Origin: Larimichthys crocea
Taxonomy: Eukaryota; Chordata; Actinopteri; Sciaenidae
Reading direction: 5' to 3'
Assembly: GCF_000972845.2 (NCBI RefSeq)
Contig: NC_040012.1
Span: 10,161,927-10,225,926 of the forward strand
Length of the DNA: 64,000 bases
Made by a program: the position numbers and the translations under genes. The notes under the pieces were generated by a model, which saw only the letters and a program-made list of their open reading frames with translations, had not been told where the DNA came from and did no database searches. Shown in pieces: positions 11,161 through 23,655 of the stretch. The first letter of the stretch is position 1; each line of letters starts with the position of its first letter.

Positions 11161-14100
11161 AATGGCTTTCTATTTAGTCGTAGTTTAAATATTTTAGGCA
11201 GAATTAAACCGACTAAGCAAACCTCAGATCAAAGGTCAACGGCTTAATTTCTCACAATATTACATTGAACTCTTTTTGGTATATCTTGTCAACGAACAGA
11301 TAAGCAAGCTCAAACATACAATCCTCTTTGGTGCTATGACACAGAAAAACCATTAGTGTAAATCTGTTTATAATTTGAACAGGTTCTTCTTCTTCTTTAA
11401 AAAAAAAAAAAAAAGCTCCCTGAGTGAACAAATCCAATGAACACGGTTCAAATACAAATGCTGTCATTGAAAAATACGCTCAGTGGCTTTTCAGTAGGTA
11501 AAGATTAATTCCATTTTTCTATTCTTTGTAAGCAGACGTGTTATCCCTCCACACACCCCGGTTTCTCTTTGTTATAAACAGACAGCTGCTTCAATGCCAC
11601 CGGTGCTTTGTGTGTTTTTTTTTTAAGGTGTCTCCTTAAGCCTCTGCCTATCTGCTGTCCTCATTATACCCTCTCTATATGATAAGCCAAATAGGACTGA
11701 GCTACCACTGTGAGATACTGAAGGCCATTTGACAAAAGGTTATTTTAAGATAAATGTCACTATTCCCTGTCGGTAGTCGAATATCTGGTCCAAATTTCCT
11801 GACAAAAGAGAGGCAGAGGGTTCTTATGCTGCATATCACAAATATTCAGCGCTAACAGAGCTTTAATATTTTGTTCTTAGTACCCAGCAGGGAAGCATAA
11901 AGTGGAACACAACAGAGATAACCGGTTTGAAATTTAATTTGAAAAGTAATCAATACACAGAAACAAGCTCTGAATGAAAAATACAAACCCTGCTTTTCGC
12001 TTCCCGCCGTCCGACGGTCAGCTATACGTTCCTGCGCTCTGCAGTTTGATATGTAAATGCACCAAATGTGATTCAATTAATTATTCACAAGCATATCATT
12101 AAGGTCAGTCGCCTCTATGTTTTCTAGGCAGTTTTACACCTGGTAAATGGCTGTCGAGGAAGTTCATGTTATTAAGCTGTGTGCAGGAAATTAGAGCACT
12201 GGTCCCGATGGAGTTGGAGTCTTGGAATGTGATCAGGATGCCATGAAAAATTATTTTGCAGCCATCTGCTTGCTCTTGTCTCAATATGTTCAAGAGTGTG
12301 CACAGAGGAAATGTTACCCATCCATTGCCAATGATATCTCAAACAATAACAGACTGATGGCTATAACATATCTCCGCATTTACTTATTTTCAAAGCAAAT
12401 TATAGCACAGAGATATCAGGTGGTGAGAGTGCTACTCTTTTGGTTTAGTTTGGAGGATGCTGTCCTTTGTTTTTCACTTTATCACAACCAAAAACATGAT
12501 TTCTTTATTTCAAAATTCTAAGTAATTAATTAAAAAAGGTGTGTGTATCTCAGTCCATGCCTTTTTTTCCCGTTTGGGCGAGTTTTACGCTTCAGCATCC
12601 TACACCAACTTGTTATCTAATATTTTGTTTGCCAAATAACACGGTTTAGTCCTTATCCTGAAAGCCAGTGTTCTTGTACTGGTAAAAGTTATACTTTTTG
12701 AACTTGAAGCTAACTAGTTTAAAGTGACAATGCCAGATTCTGCTCATTTACTTCTTTTACATCTCCCATACATGGATCATCAGCTGGTGACTTGGAAATT
12801 GTAGCTGTAGTCTCTTAGCACAATATCGTGTATGTAGCCATAATGTGCATATTTAGGACAGCTTCAAACAAAATTCACATTTTGAAACGAATGTCTGAAA
12901 GCATTAAAACATTAAATGACGTGATGTGATCTGCTACCGGCAGTTTAAGTCTGGAAATAAGCCAAATAAATAACAAATAAAACCAACAAGAACATGAATT
13001 GTGACCAATAAAACAGTTGATTCAGAGCGGGAAAAGCCAATGGTTCAATGCTGTGTAAGTAATTATTTTAAGAGTGTGGGAACTACTCAGCCCATAAACC
13101 CTTGCAAAGTATCAATGACTTCCAGCCTAATGAAACGGTTTGTGTTTTAACCTTTTATCTCTGAAGAGCTGTAAACGCTACGAGCATAAAATGTGGCGCA
13201 TGAGAGCGGCACAACAGAATTCAAATGAATCTTTAAACTATAGATTTAACCCACTTTGGTCACGTATACTTGCCATCTGTTGGGGACAAAAGATATGAGA
13301 TCAATTTCACTTATGTGAAGTGCTCTAAAATACGCACAAATCATTACTTGAATCCATGTATTAATGACTAGGAATTCCTTCTCAGGTCGCAAACTGTTTT
13401 ATAGCTGGAGACACCTCTGAAACTTAATTAACAGTCTAATTAACTTCACCCATGAAATTATAATGAAAACCAATCTGTAAGAAATGTAATAAAAAACTAA
13501 AAACCCCTTTTAAACCCGACACTGTCGATTCTTTTGCAGTAAGTTTGCTACAGTGGATTAAAAGGGATTTGATTTAATATCTTTGTTTTGGATTTAGAGG
13601 ATCAGAATTAGTTTGATCATAAGGGGATTACAGCGAATTAGTTAATCTTTGTAGTAGAACCTTCTTTTTAGCCACATGCTGCTAACTTCTATGAATTTCA
13701 ACATTGGACAAGCCAAAATACTCCACAGCACAGATTTAAAGCATGTTACTGTCCTTTCCCTCTTTGCTTCAACATCTGTCCGCTCGCAGTAACCTGGCAA
13801 CAGGGCGTCATTGGTTTCAAATATTTGAATAATATGCAAGAGCCTTAGGTGATAAAATGTGACCTTGGGTCAGTTTATAATTAAACCCCAACAGAAGCTG
13901 CCCTTCATTCTGCAACGTTTTAAAGGTCATCCATAAGATGGGCTGAAAAAAATAAAAAAAGAAGGATGGTGGAGGTAAATGGTAATATCCCACTGAGCGG
14001 GCTAACACAGCCCATGACCTCCCTCTCCCCAGTGCATATTTACCACAAATTAAGATCTTCCAGAGGAATGTACAGTACACAAGGCAGTGATAGCTCGGGG

Positions 14101-15185
14101 AAATGGGAATACTGTAAGGCAACATGAAGATGTCTTCATGTTAAATGAACTTTAAAATTGCTGGTCTCAATTTTCTGGTCTTTGATTTTTCCTTCCTCCC
14201 GTATGTTTCACTGCTTGATATGAAAACTGATTATAACAAATATCATAAGCTAAGAAAATTAAAATCGTCCTTGAATGAAATAGTTATTAGAAGGATAAAA
14301 AGGTGATCTGCTCTTTAGATCTGTTATGCAAAGCTGCACTATATGAGCGTTCATTCAGTCTGACGTTTTGCCTTGAGTGCTGTTTATCTTGCTTTTATGC
14401 AATGACTCAAATTATGTGCAAAATGAAACTTTCCCCCCAACAACTATAGCATTAATACAGCATGTCTAGACAACAAAATGTCACAGACATCTATTTAAAG
14501 ACCCAGTAAACCTTCATTTGCTTTTATAGTTCTGAAACATCTCTTTAAAGTATAGAGATTTATTGCTTCAGCAGTACTTGGCACCTCTTACTGAGTCTGG
14601 GGAAGAAGAACAGTTGTTCAAAACAGTGAAAGATTTATTTTTCTCTGGACGATGAAAGAGGCTTTGTGAAGATCTGATAATCTCATGATTGTGTCATGTT
14701 GGGAACAGACCAGGATGTTGAATAAGACCATAGAGCTATTGAATTTAATCAAGATTAGCTGTGATGGACGGAGTTCTGGTCTTTAATATTCAGTGTTTTT
14801 TTTCTGTGCAATGTGATAACTGTGTTTTCAACTGCTCTGTAATTACTTTTTTCATGCTAATATGTTTAATTAGTACATCATTCTTATCCTTACTTGAGCA
14901 GTTTGGTCCACATTTGTTGTCTTTAAAAGTGCATTAGCAAATTGAGTTGACTTCCTTCCTTTACTGTTTTGACACCGTGAAATGCATTCTCACAAATGCT
15001 CAAGTATAATTTGCAGTTAATTTGAAAAAGGACGATACATTTACGTCCATGCGTTTGCAGATGTACGTTTACAGCGCAAATGCTACAACCATGTGGACTG
15101 TAAATGTGGGTTGTATATGGTGAGTCCACGTGTGTAAACTATAGACAGTATAAAACATAAACGTCATATCCGTGAAGTCAAGTCA
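11161..15185. other. Non-coding sequence, no feature recognised
   Basis: About 4 kb of AT-rich DNA with a short A-run (near 11400) and scattered T-runs. Short frames here are of low complexity or antisense to one another. No exon, RNA gene or confident repeat was seen. Confidence 0.6.
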
Positions 15186-15199
15186 GTTTCTGAAAAGCT

Positions 15200-15350
15200 G
15201 TTGTAAAGCTGGCAGCGGCCTTGGCAGTTCTACCTCTGCTGCCTCCTGGCTAATCTATAAGTGGGCAAAGACATAGATGGTGGGTGCATGTCCGTCCTAT
15301 AATACAAGGGAACCATAAAGATCTCTTGAACTAAAGTAATCAAACGGTCT
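15200..15350 (+). repeat. Interspersed repeat fragment sharing a core with 16530-16625
   Basis: GCAGTTCTACCTCTGCTGCC TCCTGGCTAA closely resembles GTAGTCCTGCCTCTTCTGCC TCCAGGCTAA at 16544-16573, followed in both by a GCCAAGATG-like segment. The shared core marks a dispersed family that I cannot name. Confidence 0.5.
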
Positions 15351-15931
15351 TTGTCTCCATATCTGATAACTCATTGGTTTAAACATTGGGTTGACCTGTT
15401 TATTGACGTTAAGACGTTAAGACTGTATGTGGTTCTTATTTGATGGTGAGAATGAACAGCTCAGGAGTATGTTATGGTAGGTGCAGATGGTCCCAGAGGT
15501 AATCAACACCCAGGACCAATGTGAACCATGTTCATGCTGACCAAAGTATTACAACCAGAAAAAAAAAAAAAGGTTCACGCTTGAAAGACAAATCTATTAT
15601 GTTTGTAACACGGCGCTAGAGCTGCAGACAGAACTATTATTTCTGTAGGATCAGCTCGCAGTTCAAACATTAGTCAGTAGATAAAATTAATGAGCTAACC
15701 AAGGCGAGTACCAGACATTCGGATACATACATATCTACACAGGCTCATGTAGACCTGATTAATTATGTTATTTCTCTTTGTTGAATAGTTTGTTAAAAAG
15801 CAGATTTTATGGACTCGTGGCATTGTAAGGTGCTTCATCAGGCTCTGTGAGGTCTATCCCCGGCCTGGTAATCCATCATGGAGGGAGGACGAGGGAGAAT
15901 GGCCATGATTCTCTGAATTACCTCCCCTCCA

Positions 15932-15974
15932 ACACACACACACACACGCGCACACACACACACACACACACACA
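15932..15974. repeat. (CA)n microsatellite with a CGCG interruption
   Basis: A run of CA dinucleotides is interrupted once by CGCG. Alternating purine-pyrimidine of this kind is Z-DNA-prone. Confidence 0.97.
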
Positions 15975-16529
15975 TTCCCCTGAGTCATCAGTGGCAACAA
16001 CACTCTCTCTGGGAGATGCCAGGTGGTGGAGAGCGACGGGAAAGACGATTGGAGGACGGACAAGGTAACGAGGAGAGAGTGCAGAGAAAGAAATGAACAG
16101 AAAGAGGAAAAAAACAAAGACAAAAGGCAGGAGAAGAGCGGAGCGCGAGTCTAGACAGAGATACACTAGCCTATTACACGCAGTAGTCAGGGTTGAATGA
16201 GTGCTTCCTTAGCGACAGACATACCGTCTCAAATTGCTGCAAGTTGCTGAAATAAACATCCTCGCACCGATTCACGCCCACTCATACAGAAGAGCTTTTG
16301 TTCATATCGGAGGGAACATTAAATTTTCAGCCTGTAATATGACTTCATGAGCTCAAAGGTGAATGAAATCGTATCAGTGAGGTCAAGGTGCATGACTTTA
16401 CTTAATCTCCATTAGCCCTGTCTCATTTCCACTTATTTTATTTCAAACTGGTGGGTCAAATGTCACTGAGCCGTGGCCTTTCCAGTGTGGAGACAAACCA
16501 AACAAAAGCACAAAGAGGAGAGTGCTTTG

Positions 16530-16625
16530 CTGCTGCCATGATGGTAGTCCTGCCTCTTCTGCCTCCAGGCTAAAATAAAAATCAGCCAAGATGCGGATAA
16601 TCAGCGGACTTCTGATTCTGATTCT
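16530..16625 (+). repeat. Interspersed repeat fragment, second copy of the 15200 core
   Basis: It shares about 26 of 30 core positions with the 15.2-kb fragment (CCTGCCTCTTCTGCCTCC and flanks) and continues CAGCCAAGATGCGGATAATC. It sits about 75 bp before another repeat at 16701. Confidence 0.5.
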
Positions 16626-16700
16626 TTGATAACACCTTTGGTCTAACTCTTATTAAAGGTAACTTATCTTTCTCTTATTTGTAATCACTAATATTGATTA

Positions 16701-16875
16701 GGTCAGTCCACTCAGACAGACTAGTTCTATACTGCCTAATATAACACCCGCTATCAAGCTACTTCTTATGGCCTATCATGCGGACACTTTATTGACCGCT
16801 TCATCAAAAATGGAAACAGCACAGTCCTTGATGTCAAAACATTCATTGATCCTTGATGTCAAATCACAACTGACA
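16701..16875 (+). repeat. Unassigned dispersed repeat, copy 1
   Basis: The copy starts AGGTCAGTCCACTCAGACAG and includes TAGTTCTATACTGCCTAATA, TATTGACCGCTTCAT and GTCCTTGATGTC. A second copy lies at 18592-18750 in the same orientation, about 1.9 kb away. I do not recognise the family. Confidence 0.8.
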
Positions 16876-16879
16876 ACTG

Positions 16880-16965
16880 ACTATGGTGGTGCAGCGGGTA
16901 GCAATGTCCCCTCACAGCGAGAAGGTTCAAATCCTCCGGCAGGCCGTGTTTGCATGTTTCTCTAA
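16880..16965 (+). mobile_element. tRNA-derived SINE head fragment
   Basis: GGTGGTGCAGCGGGTAGCAA resembles the A-box region and GGTTCAAATCC (16924-16934) the B box of a pol III promoter. The spacing and the following TGTTTGCATGTTTCTC fit a widespread teleost repeat. The body is truncated. Confidence 0.65.
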
Positions 16966-17564
16966 TATAGTCACACATCTTACGAACATTTGTGACATCT
17001 TGACTGTACAAACCCATGAATACTGATATGTTATCTGCAGCTTCTCCCTCCAGCTTATGGAATATATATGTATGAAGGTTTAAAGGTTAGTCTGATAACA
17101 TGGAGAACACTGAGGCACATGTAAACACATGTTATAATTAAAATACACTGATTTCCTGTTCATATTGTATATGATCAGGTTGGAGTTTTTGAAGATCTGA
17201 AGATATTATTTTAGCGTCCTCTGTCGCAATGCACCCTCTTTGTTTTCACTGTGATTCATCACTTTCTTTCAAACCAGTTGTTCTAGTTTGCATGATTTGC
17301 ATAACATAACCTTTAAAGCCTAAAGTTTGTTATATTGACTAGGTTTCTGCGGGCTACATTGGAAAAAAACACATTAATTTTCTAACCTGGTGTCCCCATC
17401 CTCTCCTGCCCTGTCATTTTATACTCAAGTCCTGGAGTATAGTTACAAACAATAATTCAGTCTCCCCTATTCTTCTCTATGGTGACATCTGTGGTGTCAT
17501 AATGTCGGATATTGTTCAAAGTCGTTCATTTAATGTGACATCTGGGTTACTCTCACAACTATGA

Positions 17565-17890
17565 AGCAGCAACCTCTGTGGCTGTGCTGAAGCACCAATA
17601 ACTGCAGTTCCTCAACTGGCCACTTGAGGCTGGCTACAGTACAAGTCAATCTCTATAAGCACCTATATTAAAATGTCCAGCTTCAAAGCAGAAATAAACA
17701 GCCTGGTCCAAAAAACTGTTGTGATCTCTATAGCTAATTTCCTTGTTCTTGACAATGGTACCGAGTCACCTGTTCAAATTATATTAAGACTTAAAGTTAT
17801 GCATATTTAACAGTGTGGCGGCTTTGATTGACAGGTTGGTGCCATTACAGGTGGCTTGTTTGAGCACCCAAGCGTCAATCCATGACAATC
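17565..17890 (+). repeat. Teleost interspersed repeat (copy C1)
   Basis: CTGCAGTTCCTCAACTGGCC ... TTGAGGCTGGCTACAG ... TATTAAAATGTCCAGCTTC ... GCAGAAATAAACAGCCTGGT, followed by a GGCTTTGATTGACAGGTTGG end, matches a repeat widespread in fish. A shorter copy is at 62865-63020. No coding capacity was seen. Confidence 0.75.
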
Positions 17891-18591
17891 CAACATCTAT
17901 TCTTTCTACTGCCAATGGTTCATACTCTTAGGAGATTCAACCACAAATAGACACTACATATACTCACGACATATACTGGTGTGTGAGTAAATACTTATTT
18001 ACTCGCAGGCCAACTGAAAGCAGGAATAACTAGCAAAACAAATCAAATCTCCTTTGACAATTCCCCTTGCCGAGTGCAAATCAAACACATTTTTCACTTC
18101 TACCTCTTCTATTCACACTCACCTTATTGAAAACCTTAACACTGAGGAAAAAATGATGCAGAATAACCGAACAAAAAACGGAGAATGAATGGCGTCTTTC
18201 ACAGAGCGAAGGTCACGTCAGATATCTTGACAGCATGCTCTTCTCCCCCAACGTACAAGCACAATCCCTCTCTTTGTTTAATTTTTCAAAAATACGTTTT
18301 TGCTGTGCCGCAGCTTCGAGTACAACAGCCTTCTTCTGCGGAGACCTTGAGAAGAACAATATGAGATCCATTTTGCCAGATCAATATATATTATTTTCAA
18401 AGATGTGTTAGCTGCTATTGACAGAGATTTTTTTTTTCTCTCTCTCTCTCTCTCACGCATTTAACACGGTGCTTTATCCCTGCTCATATCTTCCTGGGTC
18501 CCCTCATCAAGATGTCGAATGCCTTTTCTCATTTCACAGAGTTTCTCTGACTGCTTGTCTGCTGGCACAAAGGCAAAGATAAACATGTTGA

Positions 18592-18750
18592 AGGTCAGTG
18601 CACTCAGATGAGCTAGTTCTATATTGCCTGATATAACACCTGCTATCATACTACTGTACATCCCATGGCTCCTCATGCAGACACCACATTATTGACCGCT
18701 TAAACATCCATCATTGAAGATGGAAACGGCACTGTCCTTGACGTCGAAGC
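18592..18750 (+). repeat. Unassigned dispersed repeat, copy 2
   Basis: It is homologous to 16701-16875 (AAGGTCAGTGCACTCAGATG, CTAGTTCTATATTGCCTGAT, TATTGACCGCTTAAAC, CACTGTCCTTGACGTC) with substitutions and indels. It ends against a 19-T run. Confidence 0.8.
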
Positions 18751-18755
18751 GCAAC

Positions 18756-18774
18756 TTTTTTTTTTTTTTTTTTT
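18756..18774 (+). repeat. T19 homopolymer
   Basis: The run lies at the end of the repeat copy at 18592. It may be the poly-A of a minus-strand retroposed sequence, or simple slippage. Confidence 0.95.
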
Positions 18775-21038
18775 AATGCAGCAAGCCACTCGGATGAAGC
18801 ATGGCCAACGCTGCAAGGAAGATGTGAAACCTTTAAGGGATTTGCAAGTTCTCTGACAAATGACCTCGTATGTCATTTATGCCAATCTGCTGGGTTGTGA
18901 TGTTAAAATCAGAGGGCGATAGGCAGAATGTTTCATCTCATGCCACATCACACACATCATGTTATCTCCACATAAAATACAGCTGATCTGTCTCATTTGA
19001 GACAGAATTGTCTCGCAGGAGGTCAAATAGACCCATCAGGGGGATACTGCTCCATCCAAGAGGACGTTGTGTTTTATTTTCACAGTTTTGGTTAGCGCTC
19101 CTATCATTAATAATAACGTCATATTAAAAAAGTTAACTGCAAAAAAACTGAGATGTATTTGACAGAAAGGTTGTAAACTTGTTTGGAAGACAACGGACAA
19201 GAGTAAAATTATTATCCAAATTGTCCGATTGTCAGCATCCATCATAGTTTGCAGATATATTCCTGGTTCAACCTTTATCTTCTGGTGCCATTGGAAATTA
19301 TCAGCAATATTTCTGGTGTGCTCACTGATTTTGTTAATCTAACTTGTTTCACAACTCGCCGAATATGTGAAAGAAAGCAAACTATGTGCATAAAGAAACA
19401 GTAATTCCGGGTGTTTTGATAAACAACCATTGTTAGTTTCATGGCTTGGCCATGAAAAAAAATAGATATGAAACAAGATTTCTTCATCAGATTTCACCTG
19501 CATGATCTTCTTCTTTTCACGAGTTGTTAGACTTGTTGTTGACTTCAAAGATCTCAGCAGTGACTCTGGTGAATGCAATTTCATCCCGATTGTTGGTGAA
19601 ATGAGGCTAAACACATACTGTACGTATCATTTCAAACAGAGACTCGGAGGAAAATAAATAAACCTCCCCATTAATATCCCCTTGGCAGCATTATGTTTAG
19701 ATTCTACTTAAAACATTTATCAAAATCTTATTCATATGCAGACTAGCTTCCTCTACTTCTGGGTTCTTTCCATGTTAGACTGCACTGATAAATATGTCAG
19801 GAGTTTATCTCAGGATCAAACACGGATTTCGTGATAAAGAACACCACATAAAAACATAATGTGTGTGTGTGTGCTGGTGTTATACAGTATTAACTCCTTC
19901 CTCTGTAGAAGAGGAAGCTTTTCATCAAGACAAAACACCTAAAAAAAACAAAACAAAACATGCTTTTGGTACAAAATGCATCATGGGACAAACTTGCACT
20001 TGCACTTGCTCATGGTTCTGCTGTGTATTTATAAGCATCATCATCTGGCATGCTGAAGCACAACACTATCACACAGATGAGATGTGCTGTGGTTTGCAGA
20101 ACTTAGTGTGCTCGGGAACCGCGATCACACGCGTTCAAAACACATGCATACCTCTCAAAAGCAGCAGCAGTGCTGACAGAGAAAGAGAGAGATAAATAAG
20201 AGAGAATTGAAAGTTGCAGGAAGTCTCACTTATCCCATCTTGCTTTGGAGTCACACAGCACAGCCATTAGAGGGAAACAGCAATAAATGAGAAGCATTTT
20301 GGAGCAATTTTCTCAACAATTACGACTTGCAGTCCCCCCCCCCCATTCTACTTTTGTACTTTATAGCTCACCACAGTATGTTTTACACAATGATCTTGTC
20401 CCCGCTGGTAATCTCTAATACTGCTGACATTATTATAACCCATCTTCAGTGCAGCCTCTTTTTTATCTTGCCCCCAGTAGGCTCAAAGAAAAGGCAAAAT
20501 GAAACAAAGAGAGGAGACAGAGAGGTAACTAAAAAGGGGGATGTTTGCCTTTATCTATCACAAAATACACTGGCAGGGCTGCAGGTTGAATATTAATATA
20601 TGTGTGGGTTGTTTATAATGTGTCTCCCTTTTCAAATATAAAGCATAAAGCTCACTAAAATGTCCTCTCCACTTTCATCTGCTCAGTCGTATCTCTTTAT
20701 CTAAGGTGCCTTAGATTAGCATGTGTCATATTCACACAGTGTCTAGCCATTATTGCATTCATGCTCCACATTAATATGGATTTCCTGTGGCCTCATTGAA
20801 ATCAGATTGCCTCTCATGCCTCCTCAAAAATAACAGTATCATTTAAATCCTTTACATGGTCTAGAGGAGGAAATAATATATGGCTTTAACTTTCACTTTG
20901 GGGCATGATGTTTTGACCATTCTTTTTCAATCTCTCCAAAAGCTTTCCTTAAAATGTTTTCAGAGTAAAATAACAGATGTTGCGTTCTTGGAAAATGACT
21001 TACTTTGTGGTTTGTTTATAGGATAAATAATCTTGGGA
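18775..21038. other. Non-coding sequence with short simple repeats
   Basis: It contains a TG run (19860-19870) and C11 (20334-20344). No exon, RNA gene or assignable repeat was seen in this 2.2 kb. Confidence 0.6.
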
Positions 21039-21124
21039 AATTCAACGTGCCATGAGATTTTTTTGTTTGTTCTTGCTTTTTAATTCAACGTGCCATGAGA
21101 TTTTTTTGTTTGTTCTTGCTTTTT
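21039..21124 (+). repeat. Perfect 43-bp tandem duplication
   Basis: Two identical 43-bp units, each starting AATTCAACGTGCCATGAG, stand head to tail. The second runs into a T8G8 homopolymer junction (about 21119-21135). Confidence 0.97.
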
Positions 21125-21229
21125 TTTGGGGGGGGCGAGACACCAAGTATAAAATTTAAATTTCATATTTAAAAAAATGAATAAAAATAAGAAAGATATT
21201 TCTGAAAAGATTATATAAAAATTCACCCA

Positions 21230-21456
21230 CCCTGCTGACTCTTTGTAGGGTCACAGAGGGCTTGAACCTTTCCGTGCACACACTGGACGAGAGGCAGTTT
21301 GCTAGTCCATCACACGGTTGACACCTTTAGACTCTTTTAACCTCACCTATGTGTCTAAAACGAGGGGAGAAACATCCAAACTCCACATACAAAGGGTTCA
21401 GTTGACCTCTTGGTTCAAACCCAGGCCCATTTTAGATGCTAGACCACCATGGTGTC
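21230..21456 (-). mobile_element. tRNA-SINE-like teleost repeat
   Basis: Read on the minus strand it begins GGGACACCATGGTGGTCTAG, a tRNA-like head, followed by a GGTTTGAACC B-box-like motif and TGTATGTGGAGTTTGGATGT. Internal conserved phrases (GCTAGTCCATCACACGG, ACATCCAAACTCCACA on the plus strand) match a family abundant in fish. The copy is substantially diverged. Confidence 0.65.
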
Positions 21457-22264
21457 CCATCTAAAATCACCAAAAGTTCAGAAGAAGACTTAGTAATCTG
21501 ACACCTATGAACATGTCTACAAATACAAACAGTGTATCTATGAAAATGTATTGTAAAATGTTTGTTTGCTGTACAGATGATTGCCGTTTCCTTTCAGACG
21601 TGCAGTCTTTATATTTTTCTGAATATCAGCAGTATTCAGCCAGCCCCTGAAGCCGCCTACAGGCAAAAAAAAAACCTAAAACCTATTCAATCACCATTAA
21701 AGCAAAGGGAGCAGCTTCATGATTTCTCTTCTCTCGTAACCTTTACGGGCAAGACGGAAGGAAAACATTTATTTGTCTGGCCTTTTCTGCCAAATCGGTG
21801 TGCGGGAGGGAAACATAGCAGCGGTGCAGCCGAACAGTGCGAGAGCGAGAGAAGAGGAGGGTAGCGCTGCAGGTGGGGTGGGGGTGTTTGAGGGCAGGCG
21901 AGGAACGACGAATGGGTTTGAGTCGGAGTGACATTTCCAGGCTTATTTTAACGAGGGCTTGTCAAGGTGGTTAGAAGGTTTCATGCAGCTGTTCTCAGCC
22001 CTCTGAATAGCAAGGTCATCAAGTTTGGTTGTTTGGCTGACAACACGAGACGAAAGCGTGAACAGCGAAGCGCCGCTGTCCAAATATCACAACATGGTGG
22101 CTGTGAGAGGAAGTGACGGGGGAAAAGAAGATAAAGGTGATTTTAGAGTTTGAGGAACTAAAAACTCCAACGTGTTGTTATGCAGATGTATTACACACAC
22201 CCTAAAGACCTTCATTTATAATTTTTTTTATGCCTATGTAATATTTTCTTTCATCATGGATTCG

Positions 22265-22745
22265 ATTTCCTCACACTGATCCAGAATCTGGTTGTGGCAG
22301 CAGGTTCAGCAGGGCAGTCCAGACATCCCTCTACCTATTCTAGCTCCTTCTGGGGGATCCCGAGGCGTTCCCAGGGCAGATGGGCTAAATAGTCTCTCCA
22401 GAGGGTTCTGGGTCTCCTACCAGTTGGACATACCTGGGACACGTCCAAAAGGAGGTGCCATGAGGGAATCCCAATTAGATGTCTAAACCACCTCAGCTTG
22501 CACCTTTCGACACAAAGGAACAGCAGCTCTGCTCCGAGCACATCACGGATGTCCAAGCTCCTAACGATATCTCTAAGGCTGAGCCCAGCCACCTGACGGA
22601 GGAAGCTCATTTTGGCCACCGCGATCTCATTCTTTCAGTCTCTACCCAAAGCTCATGAGCACAGGGTCAGGGTTGAAACGTAGATGGACTAGAAAATCGA
22701 GAGCTTTGTCTTCCAGCTCAGCTCCCTCTTCCAACACTGATCAAA
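22265..22745 (-). mobile_element. Non-LTR retrotransposon fragment: C-terminal end of ORF2
   Basis: A minus-strand frame (22335-22619) contains LRWFRHLIGIPSWHL, GRRPRTLWRDYLAHLPWE and RLGIPQKELE. This matches the familiar C-terminal segment downstream of the reverse transcriptase in a very abundant fish LINE (typical form LRWFGHLxRMP, RPRTRWRDYIS, WERLGIP). Catalytic motifs lie outside the remnant. Sequence on to about 22745 continues the same element, with in-frame decay. A 5-prime-truncated, inactive copy is the best reading. The clade is not resolved. Confidence 0.85.
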
Positions 22746-23089
22746 CACATGTAGGTCACATGGTCATTGTTCTCTTCCTGAATTCTAGCACTAACTACCA
22801 TATACACTTCACAGTAATGAATGAAATAATATTGCTCCATACATGAAATTATGAATTTACACATCTAAGCAAATAAATAACAGTCTAAATAAAGATTTTG
22901 TACAACAAATAATTCTCAAATTGTCTCTTACAGCCATAATTAAGGAGAAAGAGAGCTGCATAGTACGCACCCTTGATAAATGAATCTATTTTTGATGAGT
23001 AAACTTCACAAAAACTGCTAAATAATCTTTTATTTCCAAGAAATGCAGTCCTATTTATGTATTATTACATTCTCGGATAACATTTATTT

Positions 23090-23235
23090 AATGCTACGCC
23101 AATAACGTAATTACATTATTGACAAAATGTTATTCTGTTATTGGCTTTATTACATTTAAAATGGCCCAAATTATTACGTCATTGGCAGGTATTACATTAT
23201 TGGACTTTATTGCTACAATCCATCATTAATTGCCA
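23090..23235. repeat. AT-rich repeat with ATTACATTATTGG motifs
   Basis: Repeated ATTACATTATTGAC, ATTACGTCATTGGC and ATTACATTATTGGA words occur within 150 bp, like a short palindromic fish repeat with alternating ATTAC and ATTGG blocks. Confidence 0.55.
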
Positions 23236-23539
23236 GTAATTAATAGTTGGACTAGTTGGTTGCTGTGTTTAAATGTCACCTCCTTCACTGTTGTGTTTCT
23301 CATTAAGTTTGGGGTTGATGAGTTAAAAACAGTTGATGAAGCACCATCCTCACACGAGGCACCAACATGCTGATCCCGCACGTGACGAAACATAGAAGAT
23401 GATGCACATGTTGGTATGTTGCAGATATGTTGCATCAGTGTTCATATTTACACGTACAGTGCATGTGCCTTTATGTCAGCCAAACCTGCCTCAAACCTCC
23501 TTTATACATTAAATATTGGTTTTAGTCGTTCCCTCTGTA

Positions 23540-23655
23540 TTTTATGTTTGTACATCTTGTACTGTTTACTCCTGGGTCCATGCGGAGTGTTGTGTATTTA
23601 TTTTTGAATGCTTGCTGCAGCTTCTGTTTGCCCATTTGGGACAACAAAGTTGAGT
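23540..23655 (+). repeat. LINE 3-prime tail remnant
   Basis: TACATCTTGTACTGTTTACT ... GCCCATTTGGGACAACAAAG resembles the terminal TTTGGGACAATAAAG of fish LINEs. No reverse transcriptase was seen upstream. Confidence 0.45.
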
